From positions 187,783,027 through 187,847,026 of the forward strand of contig CM069432.1 of the NCBI GenBank assembly GCA_035610365.1: a DNA stretch of 64,000 bases. Direction: 5' to 3'. Below, piece by piece: positions 35,201 to 50,200 of the stretch. The notes under the pieces are model-generated. The model was not told where the DNA came from and did no database searches. It saw only the letters and a list, made by a program, of their open reading frames with translations. This DNA is from Aquatica leii. Lineage: Eukaryota > Arthropoda > Insecta > Coleoptera > Lampyridae. Numbering within the stretch: the first letter of the stretch is position 1; every line of letters begins with the position of its first letter. The position numbers were made by a program, and so were the translations under genes.

Positions 35201-38200
35201 TCGGACAGGCATTTTAGTGACTTCTTGTTTGTTTTTGTAAAAATGGTATTTTGTCTTTACCAGTATATTCACTTTGAAATTGATCTGAAAATAATTAAAA
35301 TAAAAGAAAACAAATAAGTTAGTGTTAGTCGTATGTACTAACCATATTTGAACGTGGGTGTTAGGTTTAAATTGCTTCAATTATAAAAACAGATTCGGGA
35401 ACACACCTTTTAGTTTATGCGCAGTTCATGATGAAACAGCGTCATATATAATTAATAACTGTTTATTACTAAACTACAATATAAAGAAATCTTTCGTGAA
35501 AATACTATAAGAAACAACTATCTCATATAAACACTATGCAATAAATATTCTGAAAGTCGTAGATTATAAAGCCTACACCGATTTTGAGGTTAAACAGTGC
35601 TATTGATATCTATCTCACTTACCCCACTTTAACTAAAGTTCACTTTAATATAAGTTTCGTCACAAAACTTGGCGAGAGCAACATATACGCAGAAGCGTTT
35701 GAGTTCGGATTCCATCCATAGTAGTGTACGATGCTACATTATAGTTTAAAAATTTCACATTGTTTTAACATACCCTTATACTTTTTCTCCAGCCACTTTC
35801 ATAGAAATTAATTAATAAAATAGTTTTTGGAACAAACGCGATTCAACTTTTGCGTTTGCTAGATTAAGTTATGCTCGTTTTACTTCTGCGCATAGCATAT
35901 GTGCAGAAATATTTTTGCCTAAAGAAACGTAGTAGGTAAATTACTGTATGAATATATGCTGTGGTAAGGTTATTAGGCACTCGAATCTTGTTTTCGTAAA
36001 AAGAGATTCATGGGCAATCCGTACTTATTTTGCTGGACATCATTTCTTTTAATTAAACTCACAAATTAATTGGTAACAAATTAAAAATTTGCACAACTTT
36101 ACAAAGTTATACTTACGGCACTGGAATAGACATCGGTTAAGCCCGGTATGCGTCGGCAAACGCCAGATTTCGTCACGGGAACAGGCACTGATCTCTATAA
36201 TAATATGGATAGCTGATACTGTAGTCTGCCGTTGACACATTTAGAGAAATCATCAGCGCCACAGGAACTAAAATGTAGCGCTAACAATACTTTTTTGTGA
36301 TAGTTTAATTGTCAGTGCAATTGTCTTAAATATTAACATGTTTGTAAGATATTTTCTAAATAGATTAGTATGTTTAAAAACATTTAGAAAATTGTTTGGG
36401 CGCATCAGCAATAGTTGTTGTAGCTTGTACTTTGGATTTTTATTTCAATATGTATGTTATACATAGTTTCAGTGACATTGTATAATTTTCTTCACTTTTC
36501 TTGATTTCTTCGCAAGTGGATTAAGAATATGTGATTAATTCTTAAGTGAGTAAAATTCGTTCAATTTAGTTCTAATCTCAGTATTGTGTGGCACTGTCTT
36601 CTACGCAGTCTGAGCTCATATTTAATTTTTTTTTCTCATAAGTATCAGCTATCCATATTATTATAGAGATCAGTGGCAACAGTAGTTTATTTTATTTAAA
36701 ATTTATCAATGTATAATCAAGTAGCTATAGCAACGTATGTTAACTATGATAAACTTTTATTTTAATGCCTGAGTTGTGTTGAATCATTTAGAATTTGTAA
36801 TTTCAAAAATAATAATTTTAGGTTCAAGCTGATTCTTCCTACTTTTGCATGGTTCCACTATCATTATAATCACGCATCGTTATATACTCTTTTTGTTTAA
36901 AAATTTGAAGAACTGAATGTATAAGTTTGGTGGTGGTCTTAAAACTAAAAATTGAAAAGTTTTTACCTATTACTTTTTTCCGTTTTTTTACTGTATCGTT
37001 AATTTTAAGTATTGTAAATTTTTCTTAAGATAAGGTTTGTACGTGTGTTTAAAATGCTTTTCATGGAAAAACAAGTTTTTATTTGGGCGTACTAAACGTA
37101 ATTGGAGTTTACTTATCTTTCTTTTTAGATGAAATTGTTCTAATTGAACCTAGGATAGTTCGTGACAAACAGCCAGCATTCTTTATATTATTTATTCAAC
37201 TTTAGAAGTTTTATAGTGCATTAATTTTTAGCGATAGATGAGATTGCATGTAATTAATGAATTAAGATTATGAATTCAAAATAAAGTGAAAATTTTGGTT
37301 CGTTAGGTGGCAACACGAGTGATGAAGCATCTAATAGAAGAGTTTGCTTCGGCCGATTTATTTGGTCGCGAAAATTACGAATTTTACGCTCGAGTGACTG
37401 GTCGAGTATTGCGCGTTCAAGGCGAGTGGATATGCTCTTTTCAATATCCACCTCCGCCACCAAAAGGTCACTCGGCTCAGCAACTATACGCTAGTGAGTA
37501 TGCAGCTTTGGAACATTATTTACTAGGTACGTTTTGTTTTTTGTCATGTATTCTATATTTTTGTTTTATCTAAAAACAATAAAAACTAGATTACTAAATA
37601 ACATCTTACTTTACAGGGCAGCTATCGTTAGAAGCCGAAAAGACTTGGTTACAATGTGAATGTGAACGTTGGCATTTAAAGTATGGATTGGAAGGTAATA
37701 AAGAGACAAGTAGCACAATTTAGTTAAAATTTTGTACGCATTTTTTCTTTCTTTACGCATATTTGTAAATTTCAAATGATTTTGTATATTTCACAATTGC
37801 ACCTGTGATATTTTTTATTGGAATAAATTTTGTAAATTTATTTTTTGGCTTTTTATTTTGTTGATTTGGAATCTGTAATTAAAAACAAATATTCGTAGCC
37901 ATAACACAGGCAGAAAAAGGTCAATCTACTCCTGCTTTAGCCGAAGCAGGGCTTCAACCACAAACTGCTAGCACATCTTTAGGAATGATTACTGAACATA
38001 CGTTACTAGAATCTTGCACCCGTCTTTCCATATCTTTAGAACAAAATGGAATATACAAGGTTAATTTTACGATTGTTTTTTTAAATTATTATCTAAATTA
38101 ATTTGTTTCTAGGCTGGAAATAATTCCAATACATCCAGTGATACACAATCGTCTCCGTCAGCATTACGAATGACTTTGGACGAACTACGCGCTGTGAATA

Positions 38201-41200
38201 GATACGCTGAAAGTACCCGCAGTTTGAGTTATTTACCTCAGGTGAATAAAACAAAGTGTCAAAATTTTGTTTAATACGACTTTTTAGGTGCACGAGCGTC
38301 AAAGAGCACGTATGTTAACTCGGTCGCAATGGTTTTTAACACCCTCTGTCGAATGTACTAGTTGCGGAGGTTCTTTGGATTTAGCTTTGGCAGATGCCAA
38401 CGTTTCAGCACTAACAAGCGCACTTTTGCGAAAATCTTCATCTGGCACAATTGGTATGTACCTTAACATTTAATGATTATGGGTTGTTTCAATTAATGTA
38501 ATATAGTAGGCGCAGTTGGATTATCTCTGAGTGCTGAGTCGATTCAAAGGAAGCCGAGCGTACGACGCACAAATTCAAGAGACAAACGACATTATCTTCA
38601 TCGCTCTAATAGTAGAAGAAACAAAGAAAATGGTTCCCGTTCAAATAGGTTAGTGCATTATTTTTAACAGTTTCGTCTACTAAGTGTTAAAAAGGTAGGA
38701 AATCGTATTCTTTAAATTAGTTGTAGTCGGCAGCATTGAGTCAAAATTACATTTGAGATTCTTTCACAATAGCAGACATAAGCTTATGCGCAATTGTGTA
38801 GAAATTTTGATAGATTTCGTTTTTTTTTGACATTTTGATCATTTTTTAATACTTTATTCCATTTAAAAAGTTCGTGAACGGAAGCAAATATTTAACTTTG
38901 ATTGTCATAAGTCAATTTGAAAATAGTGATATTTAGTTATACTGGTGAATTTGTTGGAATTCTGCTTTCTATAGCTGTGATTTTCTAACTTATCTGCGGA
39001 ATATTAATTAATGGTACTAAAAAAAGCTTTATTAAAATGGGTTTTAGAATGTATGACATATACTCCATAGAAGTGATTTTAATGGATTTTAGAATCTGGC
39101 CTGGTTCAAAAGTTGTTACCTATTTCTGTAGTGCTTAGATTGTCGTTTGCTTTTTCTGATTTATCGTTTTCTTTCTTACTTTTTTAGAGTTTAGAATCTA
39201 GCTTGTTTCAAAGGTTGATTATCTAACTCTTCAGAGGTTCTTAGATTTTCACGCCATGATGAAGCCCTTTACGAAAGTGGGCTAAACGTTGGCAACTTCG
39301 GTTACAACAATGACACGGTCCAAACCCAGAAGACGTTCTCATCTTAGTAATAATATACAGGGTGTGTCACGATGATTGCCTATTAGAGGTATCTCTAGAA
39401 TTCATTGAAATAGAGTTTTCAAACATGGCACATGTGAATCTTAAAATATGGTTTTTTTAACTAAAATATTTTCAATAATGAGCGAATTCCGTTTATATCG
39501 GAAATAGCTATCAACTTTGTTATTTTAAATAGAACATCCTGTATATTTTAAATTTTTGGGATGTTTGCTGAATTCAAGGTGAAGTTTCATAAGCGCACCC
39601 TATACCGTATGTTTACCGTTTATGAGATATTTTAAAAAGAATGAAAGAAATTACGTTTAGTTGCCTCTTATGAGAGTGTTTATAACTCTGTCCTAAACAG
39701 AGAAATTATTATGAAATTTTGGTATTACCGTAAATCAAATATACTTTTTGGTCTAGGTAAATTCAAAATTTTAATTTATTGTACCGGATGTCTATAATAT
39801 TCTTACGATTCCGAACTTTTCAAAATCCCTAAAACTTCATTATTTCTAATGGAACACTGCATTTTATTTTATTTTTGAATTATACGTAAATTTTAAAGAT
39901 AAATTCATTAAGGAAGTCCTATATCTAAATCTTACACTTTTTGGGATATAAGGCTTTAAAAGTAAAAACTGAAACTAAGTGAAATTGATTATCACTTGAC
40001 TAAAAATGGCTGTAATGTCGGTTGTATAGTCCATTTGTAGTGAATTTGGTCTCGTCTCTGAAATTTATTTTATTTGATAGTCGTGTTGTTTGCATCCTAA
40101 CCAGCAGCCACTCGCAAAACTCCGTGCGTAATGGCATATCTGTGGGTTTCAAATTTTAAAAATGCCAATACTTAGAAGGTTGCCATTTGTGTTTTTATTA
40201 AAATTCTGTGTGGTCTTATATGATACAGTAATTAATCTGGATAGTTCGCGTAAACTGAAATTAGGATGTGCAGCAGAAAAAGGTAATACTGTAAATTGCA
40301 AGCCCACATCGTCCAAGACTGGTTTATTTCTTCTTACTTTAGGGCCGCTACATGCGTACTAAAATTTTGTTGCATTCGCCGTAAATTATAATTAAATTTA
40401 AATCATCTTCATTGGAAAACTCTATACGAGGTATTTTGAGCAAATTTTACGTCATGTGACTTGTTTTAACGTTTTCTTCCAAAGCCTTCTTAAAAATTCT
40501 TATAATTTTACTTAGTTTCATATTTTTTACTTTTAACGCCTTACATTCCAAAAAGTACAAGATTGATTGATTGATCTTTAAAAGGTATGTAGAATTCAAA
40601 AATCAAATAAAATACAGGGTGTTCCATTAGTAATAATGAAGTTTTAGGGATTTTGAAAAGTTTTTAATGGTAGGAATAATATGGACATCCGGTAAAATAA
40701 ATTGAAATTTTGAATTTACGTGGACAAAAACGACTATTTTATTACGCTAATACCAAAATTTCAAAATAATTTCTCTTTTTTGGACAAGGACATAAACGCT
40801 CTCATAAAAGTCAACAAATGTAATTTCCTTCATTCTTTTTAAAATATCTCATAAACGGTAAACATACGGTATAGGCGCGCTTATGAAACTTAACCTAGAA
40901 TTCAGCAACATTCCAAAAATGGGTAAAATATACAGGGTGTTCTGTTTAAAATAACAAAGTTGATAACTACTTCCGGTATAAACGAAAGTCAGTCATTATT
41001 GAAAATATTTTATTTAAAAAGATCATGTTTTAAGACCCACATGTGCCATGTTGGAAAACTCTATTTAACTTGGTTCTAGAAATACCTCTAATAAGCCATC
41101 ATCACTCTGTATTGATATATAACGTCGTAATAATTTAACAAAATGTTATTAGCTCAATAAATCAGTGCATTCTGACTAAATATTGACTATAATCTATATA

Positions 41201-44200
41201 ATACAAATAACTATAAATCAGTAGTAGGCTTATTTTATAGATATCAAAAAATTAAGTTGTTTTTTGTCCCTGCTCTCGCCTATTTCATTAGTTGTCACTG
41301 TCTAAAGATACTTTTAATTTCTTATTATAATGTTTATATATTTACCGTAGCGTTTGAAAAAATATGTTCTTGTTTGATTGTTCCTGTGATGCAATTATCA
41401 TATTTACCAATTGATAATAATATTACATTTTGTTCTTTCAAAAAGGATTGTAAGTACTTATTTTACATTGTCATACTTTGTACTATGAATTCCTTTGTTC
41501 CTGAATGTTTATGTTTATGGTAGCCATCAACAAACACCGAACCTAAACGGTTTCATGTATAACGTATCCTAATAAACAAATATCTAAATGCATTTTTTTA
41601 CTGTTATACTTAGTTTAATACTTACAAAAATCGATTATTCTAGTTATTTTAATCTAATTCTGTTTTTTAATGCACCTATTTTTAAATAAGCGTCATGATG
41701 CTTTGTTTATCTTATATTAAAAACAATATTTATGGTATAAGTAGGGACAAGATTATTATTTATTTTAGTGATCGCTTATCTTTATTGCTTGTTTAATTAA
41801 TACTTAAGCAATCATAAAAATAAAAACTAATATTGTTACATATTGGCAGAATCATTATAAACTATTTAGTGTACTGTTATGTTTCCAAGATTTTCATGAT
41901 GGCATTCTATACCGAATTAAAACATCTTTCAGGATTAGACCGTGTTCAACTGGAAACAGCTGAATTCATGCAACCGTATTTGTAGAAACAGGTTACTAAT
42001 AAATGACAACAATTATTCATAGCTTGAAAAGGAAATATCGATTATGCTTAAAACGTAACATTAAAATTTGGATTCATTTGTGTTTTAAACCAAACTAGTT
42101 GTAGAATACGTCAAAACTCTATGTTTGTTGCGCGAGAGATTATACGATTTTGGTCACAAAATTATGGAACCGGTTAATGTCAAAAATTTCAACGGGCGGA
42201 ATTTCTAAATGTCGAGGATGTGGAGAGGAATGCTACCGTGACCTAACCTTAATAACAGAATTCTTTATTTTGTGCCTTAACTTCTAATTGTCATAATGAC
42301 CTTTCTGTTTTGATTATAAAACCAGCTTTTTATACGTAACACAAGGTTAATAATAAAAAATCTCATAGGCTTGGTGTGAGCGTACTGGTTATATAAGAAC
42401 GTCCATTATTTATACATTTTATGGTGTTAAAAACACATGCAATTCTCAACACTACATCCTTCTAGATAAACGCAATTTGAACTTAGCTTAGCTAACTTAT
42501 CGGCATTTTTGTTTCCTTCTAAGCAAACTGTAGGTTGTGTTCCTGACAAATTTATTATAAAATTGATTTGTATCCAATATTTTTAATATTGTCAAATATT
42601 TACTTGTTTATTTATCTCCAATAAAAATAAATGAACATGCGACGACATTAAAAATATTGGATACACATTAATTTTAAAATACATTTGTCAGGAATACAAC
42701 CTACAGTTTGAAAATCGAAATTTCCATTATGTCCAGACTTGTACTCCGTATGTTATAAAAATGGTAATACGCAAACACATTAATGGAATGTTATAGTAAT
42801 TTTTTATTCCTGTTTCTCATTACTTTTGTTTTATTCTGATTTATTTTTAGTTCTTTACATTGCTTTCTAGTTCTTTTTTTTACCAGAAATTATAAATAGT
42901 GTCGCCAGCAAACCGGAGGTGGTTTAGTCTCATTTTCGAGTGTAGTTTTAAACAGTTTGGGCGAAATCGTGTCGCCTTGGCGAGCTTCCGTTTTACAGAT
43001 AGTTGTTTAGTGCTATTGGTGTTGTTGTTACGTTGAACAGTTGATACAGGCTTTTCATAAATATCCTGTTTGATTCTTAAATACTTATGATTGATTCTAT
43101 ATTTTGTAACACTTCTTGTATTGCCAGTTTTTTACGTTATCGAAGGTCTTTTCGGAATCGATCAAACTTGAGTAGTATTCAATTACCGATAAATTAAAAA
43201 AAAAAACAATTATATTAGTCGTGAATAGAGTCAACATATAACAGTGTTCCCAGCGACCTGGAAAACCGGGAAATGTCAGGGAATAAAAAATAGTCGGGGA
43301 AATCATGGAAAAGTCAGGGAAAACATGCAATCGTTTCACGAAGTCAGGGAAATTTTTCAATTTTGCGAATTTTATGTGATCGCTCCCTCCATTATATTTA
43401 TCTCTATTTTGCTTGTCAAATAAACAGTTTCATTCGAGAAGATCGCTAGTCAAAATCAACTTCTGTATTTATTTATATCTCAAATTAATTTGATTATGAC
43501 GGGATTAGAATTTATAACTGGTGTACGTTTCATTTTTCTGCTTATAAGTATGTTTCTTTATGCATAACTAATACGATTACAGTAGAAACTTTTTAGTTAT
43601 AGTTATTTTTAACCACTTTGAGAGTTCATTGCCGAAAAATCAAAAGTTTCTAAATGCTTTTTTTCTCTTTGACAGTTTTGCATCTAATTTAACTTATATT
43701 GTTTATTATTGTTTTGTACGTTCATTTAATAAAATTAATAATAAAAAGTTTCCAATTATTATTTTGAAACTACCATATTACATAGCTACGATACTGGTAA
43801 AACACCTGGAAAAATAAAAGATTTAGTCAGGGAAAACCGGGAAAAGTCAGGGAATTTGATTTTATTAACTTGCTGGGAAGCCTGTATAAATTTCATTGAA
43901 TCACCTGAGCTGGAAAACAACAACTCGGTTACGTTGTGCCTGAATCGGTTACGTGAGCGAATAGTCACCAATGGAATGGAATCACCAAAAGCTCCGGACT
44001 TTTAGGTTATGTTAGATATACCTTTGCTTATTAAGGTAGGGATTTAGTAAAGTGAGAAGTACCTTAAAACTAGGAAAGAAATCAAATACAGTAAAGTGGC
44101 TCCATTGCTACAGTAAAATGATGAAACTTTTTGTTACATAAACTCGCTGCTATACAACAACAGATGGTACTGTTGTACGACTGATAAGAATGCATGTTGA

Positions 44201-47200
44201 CAATACTTTTTATTACCAATGAAAACGTTGTGTATGTTTTTTTATCGTCTACTTTTCAAAACGTGATTTTGTCCCGACCAAAGAATATACTTGTCTCGTA
44301 CGAATTTCTGATGGTACTGTTGTACGACTGATAAGAATGCATGTTGACAATACTTTTTATTACCAATGAAAACGTTGTGTATGTTTTTTTATCGTCTACT
44401 TTTCAAAACGTGATTTTGTCCCGACCAAAGAATATACTTGTCTCGTACGAATTTCTTTGCAGTCCTAACACTGAATGTTTCCTGTCATAACAATGTTTCA
44501 ACCAAACTCACGTAAATTAATAGCAGAAAATTAATAAGCATAACGCAAACCAAAATTATAAAAAAAAAGATATTATCGGGTACTGTATTCAGCTTTGCTT
44601 CGCAATGAAGTTAATTCTCGATTACCTTGTTTTGGAAAAAACTGTTTAATTCTAATTAAATACGTTCCAACATTCAAAAACTTACCAGTAAATTAGAAGA
44701 TGAAATTTAAGTTTGATGTTTAGTAAACAAGTTTAGTAAATATTCATTAATTATCCATTCATATTTGTTTAATATTAATAACGACGACCGTGAGAAATAT
44801 GGAAAATATGTATTGGAAATATAAACTCGTTACAACTACTATTACATTCATTGACAGCACTCTACCATCACTCTACTACTACTTTCTATATGTTACGTAT
44901 TAACTACTATTGTTACTTAAACCTACTTTTCATATCAACTACTGTTTATTGCTACTATCTTTTACACACCCCCTCAATAAACAAAAGTTGATCTCGCAGT
45001 TGATTAATTACAAAACACCACCTTAAGCTAATTCCTTCAACTCAGTATTCAAACCCAATTTATTTCTAAATCTTATAAACATATCCTTTGCCAAAGGTTT
45101 TGTAAAGATATCTGCTGTCTGTTCTTCAGATTTGACATATGCGATCCTTACAACACCCTTCGCTAACATATCTCTTACAAAATTATACCTTATATCAATG
45201 TGTTTTAGGCGTTTATTGTTATCAAGACTTTTGGCTATTCGAATTGCTGATTGACTATCTTCATATATTTGTACAGTGTTAATCTGTTTTTGCATAAAAT
45301 CTCTAAGCAAATTTTTCAACCAACATGCCTCACTCACGGCTATACTCAATGCTACATATTCTGCTTCAGTAGAAGACAGAGCTACGCTTACTTGTTTACG
45401 AGTACACCAGGAAATGGTGCAACCAAATAATTTAAAACAATAACCAGTGGTAGACTTTCTATCCGTACAGTCACCACCTCAATCTGCATCTACAAACCCT
45501 TCTAATATACATTTTTCATCACTACTATAAATTAATTTGTAATGTACAGTAGCTTTAACATATCTTAATACTCTCTTTAATGCCTTTGTGGTGCGATAGG
45601 TTGGCACCAACATGAAGTTGGCGTTTGCAATAAATCCAGTAAATAAGCAGCCGACTCAAAACTAAAGCCCTTACGTTTTCGACGTTGTACGTAGACGATA
45701 CAGTAATCGCGAGTAATCTTTTTAATCATTTGTTTTACTGGAACATTGTTGATTTTATATTTATGAATATACGAACAGAATAGGTAAATATACGTTATTA
45801 AACCTTATAATTATCCGTGCCTATAATGGTGACCCTCGATTGTCGGTAACATAAAACACGTGCTCAACGATAAGAAGATAAGTCCTCACCGCGCCGCACC
45901 GTTGATTACGCGGGAAAATAAAAACGTTCGCTAAACTACTATTTAAAGTGCGTGGAACCAACTAGATAATATTGTTTTAACAACACGTGCAAAACAATGG
46001 AGTCCAATTCAAATATAACTGATGAAAACAGTACACCAAGTATTTCTCACACCCAGTCTGCTACTTCACCAACCATTTCCGCAACGTCAATAATGCTACC
46101 CGCATTTTGGCCGACTAAGGTAGAATTGTGGTTTTCGATGGCCGAAGCAAAGTTCGAATTAGCCTACCCCAAAATAACACGAGAAGAAACGAAATTCAAT
46201 TACGTCCTCACAGTCCTTCCTCCAGAAGTCGCAGATAAGGTAAGCGACATAATCATTCAACCTGATTCTCAACAACCCTACTCATCATTGAAAACTGCTA
46301 TAATAAATCGTACAACAATGTCAGATTCCCAGAAGTTGAAGAAATTGCTTTCGGGAGAAGAACTGGGAAGTAGAAAACCTTCATAATTACTACGTCACAT
46401 GAAACAGTTAGTACAAAACTCAAAGCACGTAAATGATAAAGCCTTAAAGGAACTCTTCTTACAACAAATGCCCGCAACAGCATAACCAATATTAGTATCC
46501 CTAGATAAAATTCCACTGGAGCAGTTAGCAGATGTCGCTGATCGGATTGTCGAATTTTCACCGACAGTAGCAAGTATCAACCAACCGCAACAGACACATG
46601 AACATACCTCCTGTGAAAGTCAAATTGCAAGTCTTACTCGTAAAATGGACCAAATCCTACAGGAAATATCGAACAAACGGGAAGTACGCTTCCGGAGTCC
46701 CAGACGAAACCGAAGCCAAAGTCGTAACTACCGGGACAACAGCCAGTCAGGTCACTGCTGGTATCATCGTAAGTTTGGAGAAAAAGCAAAAAAGTGTACA
46801 ACGCCATGCACCTTTCAAAAAAACGAGAGACAGCAGTAGGTGCGACGACTTCTGCTACACCACTCACTCGTCGCCTATATGTTATTGATTATTTATCCAA
46901 AGTGCATTTTCTAATTGACACTGGTGCAGACCTTAGTGTTCTACCTGCATCTTTCAGGTACAATGCATCAAGTGCTAACTTTAACTTACAATCAGCAGAC
47001 GGTTCTAAAATTAAAGTATACGGTCAAAAGACGATTGATTTAGGTATAGGCTTAAGACGTAAGTTTAGGTGGACTTTTGTAGTTGCAGATGTACTAAGTG
47101 CAATCATAGGTGCAGACTTTCTACACCATTTCGGGTTAAGTGTCGACATACGAAATAAAAAACTGAAAGACGATCTTACTTCTTTAAACATCTAGTGCAT

Positions 47201-50200
47201 ATACAAAAGGACGATGGTTACATCAGTACGTACCATATATGGTGATACAAAATATCACCAACAACTGAAAAAGTACCCTGATGTAATCAGAGCATCACCA
47301 AAATTAAAAACAATCAAGATAATGTTGTGCACCATATAGAGACCCAAGGTCCACCTGTGTATTGCAGACCTCTGAGATTAGCACCGGATAAATTAAAGCT
47401 CGTGAAGGAGGAATTTCGCCAAATGCTTGAAGCAGGCATTGTCAAACCTTCTTCATCGTCATGGGCAAGTCCATTACACATGGTTCCAAAAGCTGATGGA
47501 GCCTGGAGACCTTGTGGCGACTACAGGAGTTTGAACGCGGCAACGACAGCAGATAGATATCCAGTTCCTCATATTCAGGACTTCAGTCACAATTTATGTG
47601 GAAAAACTATTTTTTCATCCATCGATCTCGTCAAGGCGTACCACCAAATTCCAGCCAACCCAGCAGACAGTCCAAAAACAGCAATAACTGCACCCTTTGG
47701 TTTATATGAATTTGTAAAAATGCTATTCGGGTTACGAAATGCAGCACAAACATTTCAAAGATTCCTCGATGATGTGTTGCGGGATCTCGATTTCGTATAT
47801 GCCTACATCGACGATGTGTTAATTGCATCCAGCACCGAAGAGGAACATATGAATCACCTTGAGTTAGTGCTGCAGAGATTTTTAAAATATGGTATAGTTG
47901 TGAACCTAGATAAATGTGTTTTTGGAAGCAACAACCTAAAATTCCTGGGAGTACGAATCACTGAAAAGGGAATCCATCCACTTCCCGACAAGGTGCAAGC
48001 TATCAATGATTTACCATTACCTAAAACAAGTAAGAAATTACAACAATTTTTAGGCATGATAAATTATTACCGAAGATGGCTCCCGAGTGCAGCCATCACA
48101 CAAGCTCCATTGTACGCATTATTAAAGGATATCAATCGCAAGAATGTCGAATTGACATGGAACGACACTGCGGTCAAAGCATTCACGAAAACCAAACAGG
48201 ACCTAGCAGAGGCAACTATCCTAGTGTATCCAAACCCATCATCTTCAATCAGTTTGTCAGTGGATGCATCGGACATAGCCATTGGAGGAGTTTTGCAACA
48301 AAGGGATATAGGCAAACAACAACCGATTTCATTTTTTTCAATTAAACTTAATCAAGCCGAGAAAAAGTAGTACAGCACATATGATCGTGAATTATTAGCG
48401 ATTTACAAGGGCATCAAACACTCTAAACATTTCCTCGAAGGACGAAATTTTACGGTTTATACAGATCATAAACCAATCACATTTGCGTTTAAACAAAACC
48501 CTGAGAAGTGTAGCCCACGACAATGCAGACACCTCGACTTCATTTCACAGTTTACAACAGACATTCAGCACATCCGAGGCATAGATAACATACCAGCAGA
48601 TACGATGTCACGGATCGAAGAACTAAAGCAATGTGAAATGGACACAGACTCTTTCGCAGAGGCACAAGAAGAGGACGAGGAATTAAAAAGCCTCTTACAC
48701 AATGAGAAATATAGGTTTTCAAGATTTCCAGCATTTATGGGTAAAAAAGAATTGTTTTATGAATCAAGTGCTAGAAAAACAGACTCTATGTACCACTACG
48801 CTATCGTCGAAATGTGTTCGACACTACACACAGCTTGTCACATCCAGGGACTAAAGGATCAACGCAATTAGTGACAGAAAAGTACTTTTGGCCAAATATG
48901 AAGAAGAATGTTACAAATTGGGTGAAAACATGCATACCATGTCAGAGAGCCAAGGTAAATAAGCACACGCGTACCCCAATCGGTACTTTCGCTTCACCAG
49001 ATGCTCTCTTCACCAGATGCTCGCTTCACCCACGTCCACATCGATATTGTAGGTCCACTTCCCTATTCAAATGCTAAGCAGTACATATTGACAATGATCG
49101 ACCGATTTAGCCGTTGGCCCGAAGCAGTCCCAATACAAGACATCACTGCTGAAACATGTGCCAAAACATATGTACAAAACCTGGATTGCTCCATTCATAG
49201 TTACGACTGATCGTGGAAGACAGTTCGAATCAACTTTATTCTCAGACTTGCAAAAAATCACAGGAATGCATCGGACGCGAACAACTTCATTTCATCCACA
49301 AAGCAATGGACTAGTAGAACGGTTACATCGTCAATTGAAGGCAGCATTAAAGTGTCACGACACTCACTGGACAGAGTCTCTACCTTTAGTTTTGTTAGGG
49401 ATTCGCAACACAATCAAAGAACCGCTACATGCTACACCTGCAGAAGTTGTTTACGGCACTACATTACGATTACCAGGTGGTATAATTCATACACCACCAA
49501 CACATAAAAGGTCACAAGTGATGGAAACTGATTTTGTTGCTAGGTTAAAACAACATATGGAAAGCATTACATATCCAACTGCAACCAATCACCAGAGAGA
49601 AACAGTATTCCAACCAAAGGATTTAAACAGTTCCAAATATGTATTTGTGCGTGTTGACCGAGTAAGAAAACTCCTGGAACCACCATATGAGGGACCGTAC
49701 AAGGTAATCGCTAAAAACGAAAAGTATTATAAAGTACTAATACGTAACAATGAACAAAACATATCGATTGATCGCCTCAAACCTGCTTTTTATGAAAGTG
49801 AAGTGGAAAGAACTCCAAATTTAAGCGATGAAGAAAACGAAAATTCTTCGAATCAACCAAGTGCTAGTGAAAGTGCTCTGCCAAAACAAACTAGATCGGG
49901 TCGACAACTGCGATTTCTAGCAAAGTATTCGGACATGGTAAAAATTAAACAAATAGACACTTAACCACAAAATATTGCGTATAATTATGTATTAGATTTT
50001 TTTGTTAATATTATTATTGTTATTTAGTTTTCATTTTTAATATTTTTGTAGGTTATGCATTGTATTTTGCTTAGATTGTATTTTGTAAAATGTTAGCATT
50101 GGCGTGCACAAATGAAACCCATTTACTTAAAGGGGGGTAATGTGGTGCGATAGGTTGGCACCAACATGAAGTTGGCGTTTGCAATAAATCCAATAAATAA

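Noticed and set aside
40162-40362. 66-codon ORF in the centre of the fold-back element
   Set aside because: Too short, no motif, and not matched by a transposase pattern.
41257-41523. 88-codon hydrophobic ORF
   Set aside because: Its T-rich composition explains the hydrophobicity; no start context or neighbouring exons support it.
45997-49964. Envelope gene in the gypsy element
   Set aside because: Only about 180 bp separate the integrase stop from the 3' LTR, so there is no room for one.
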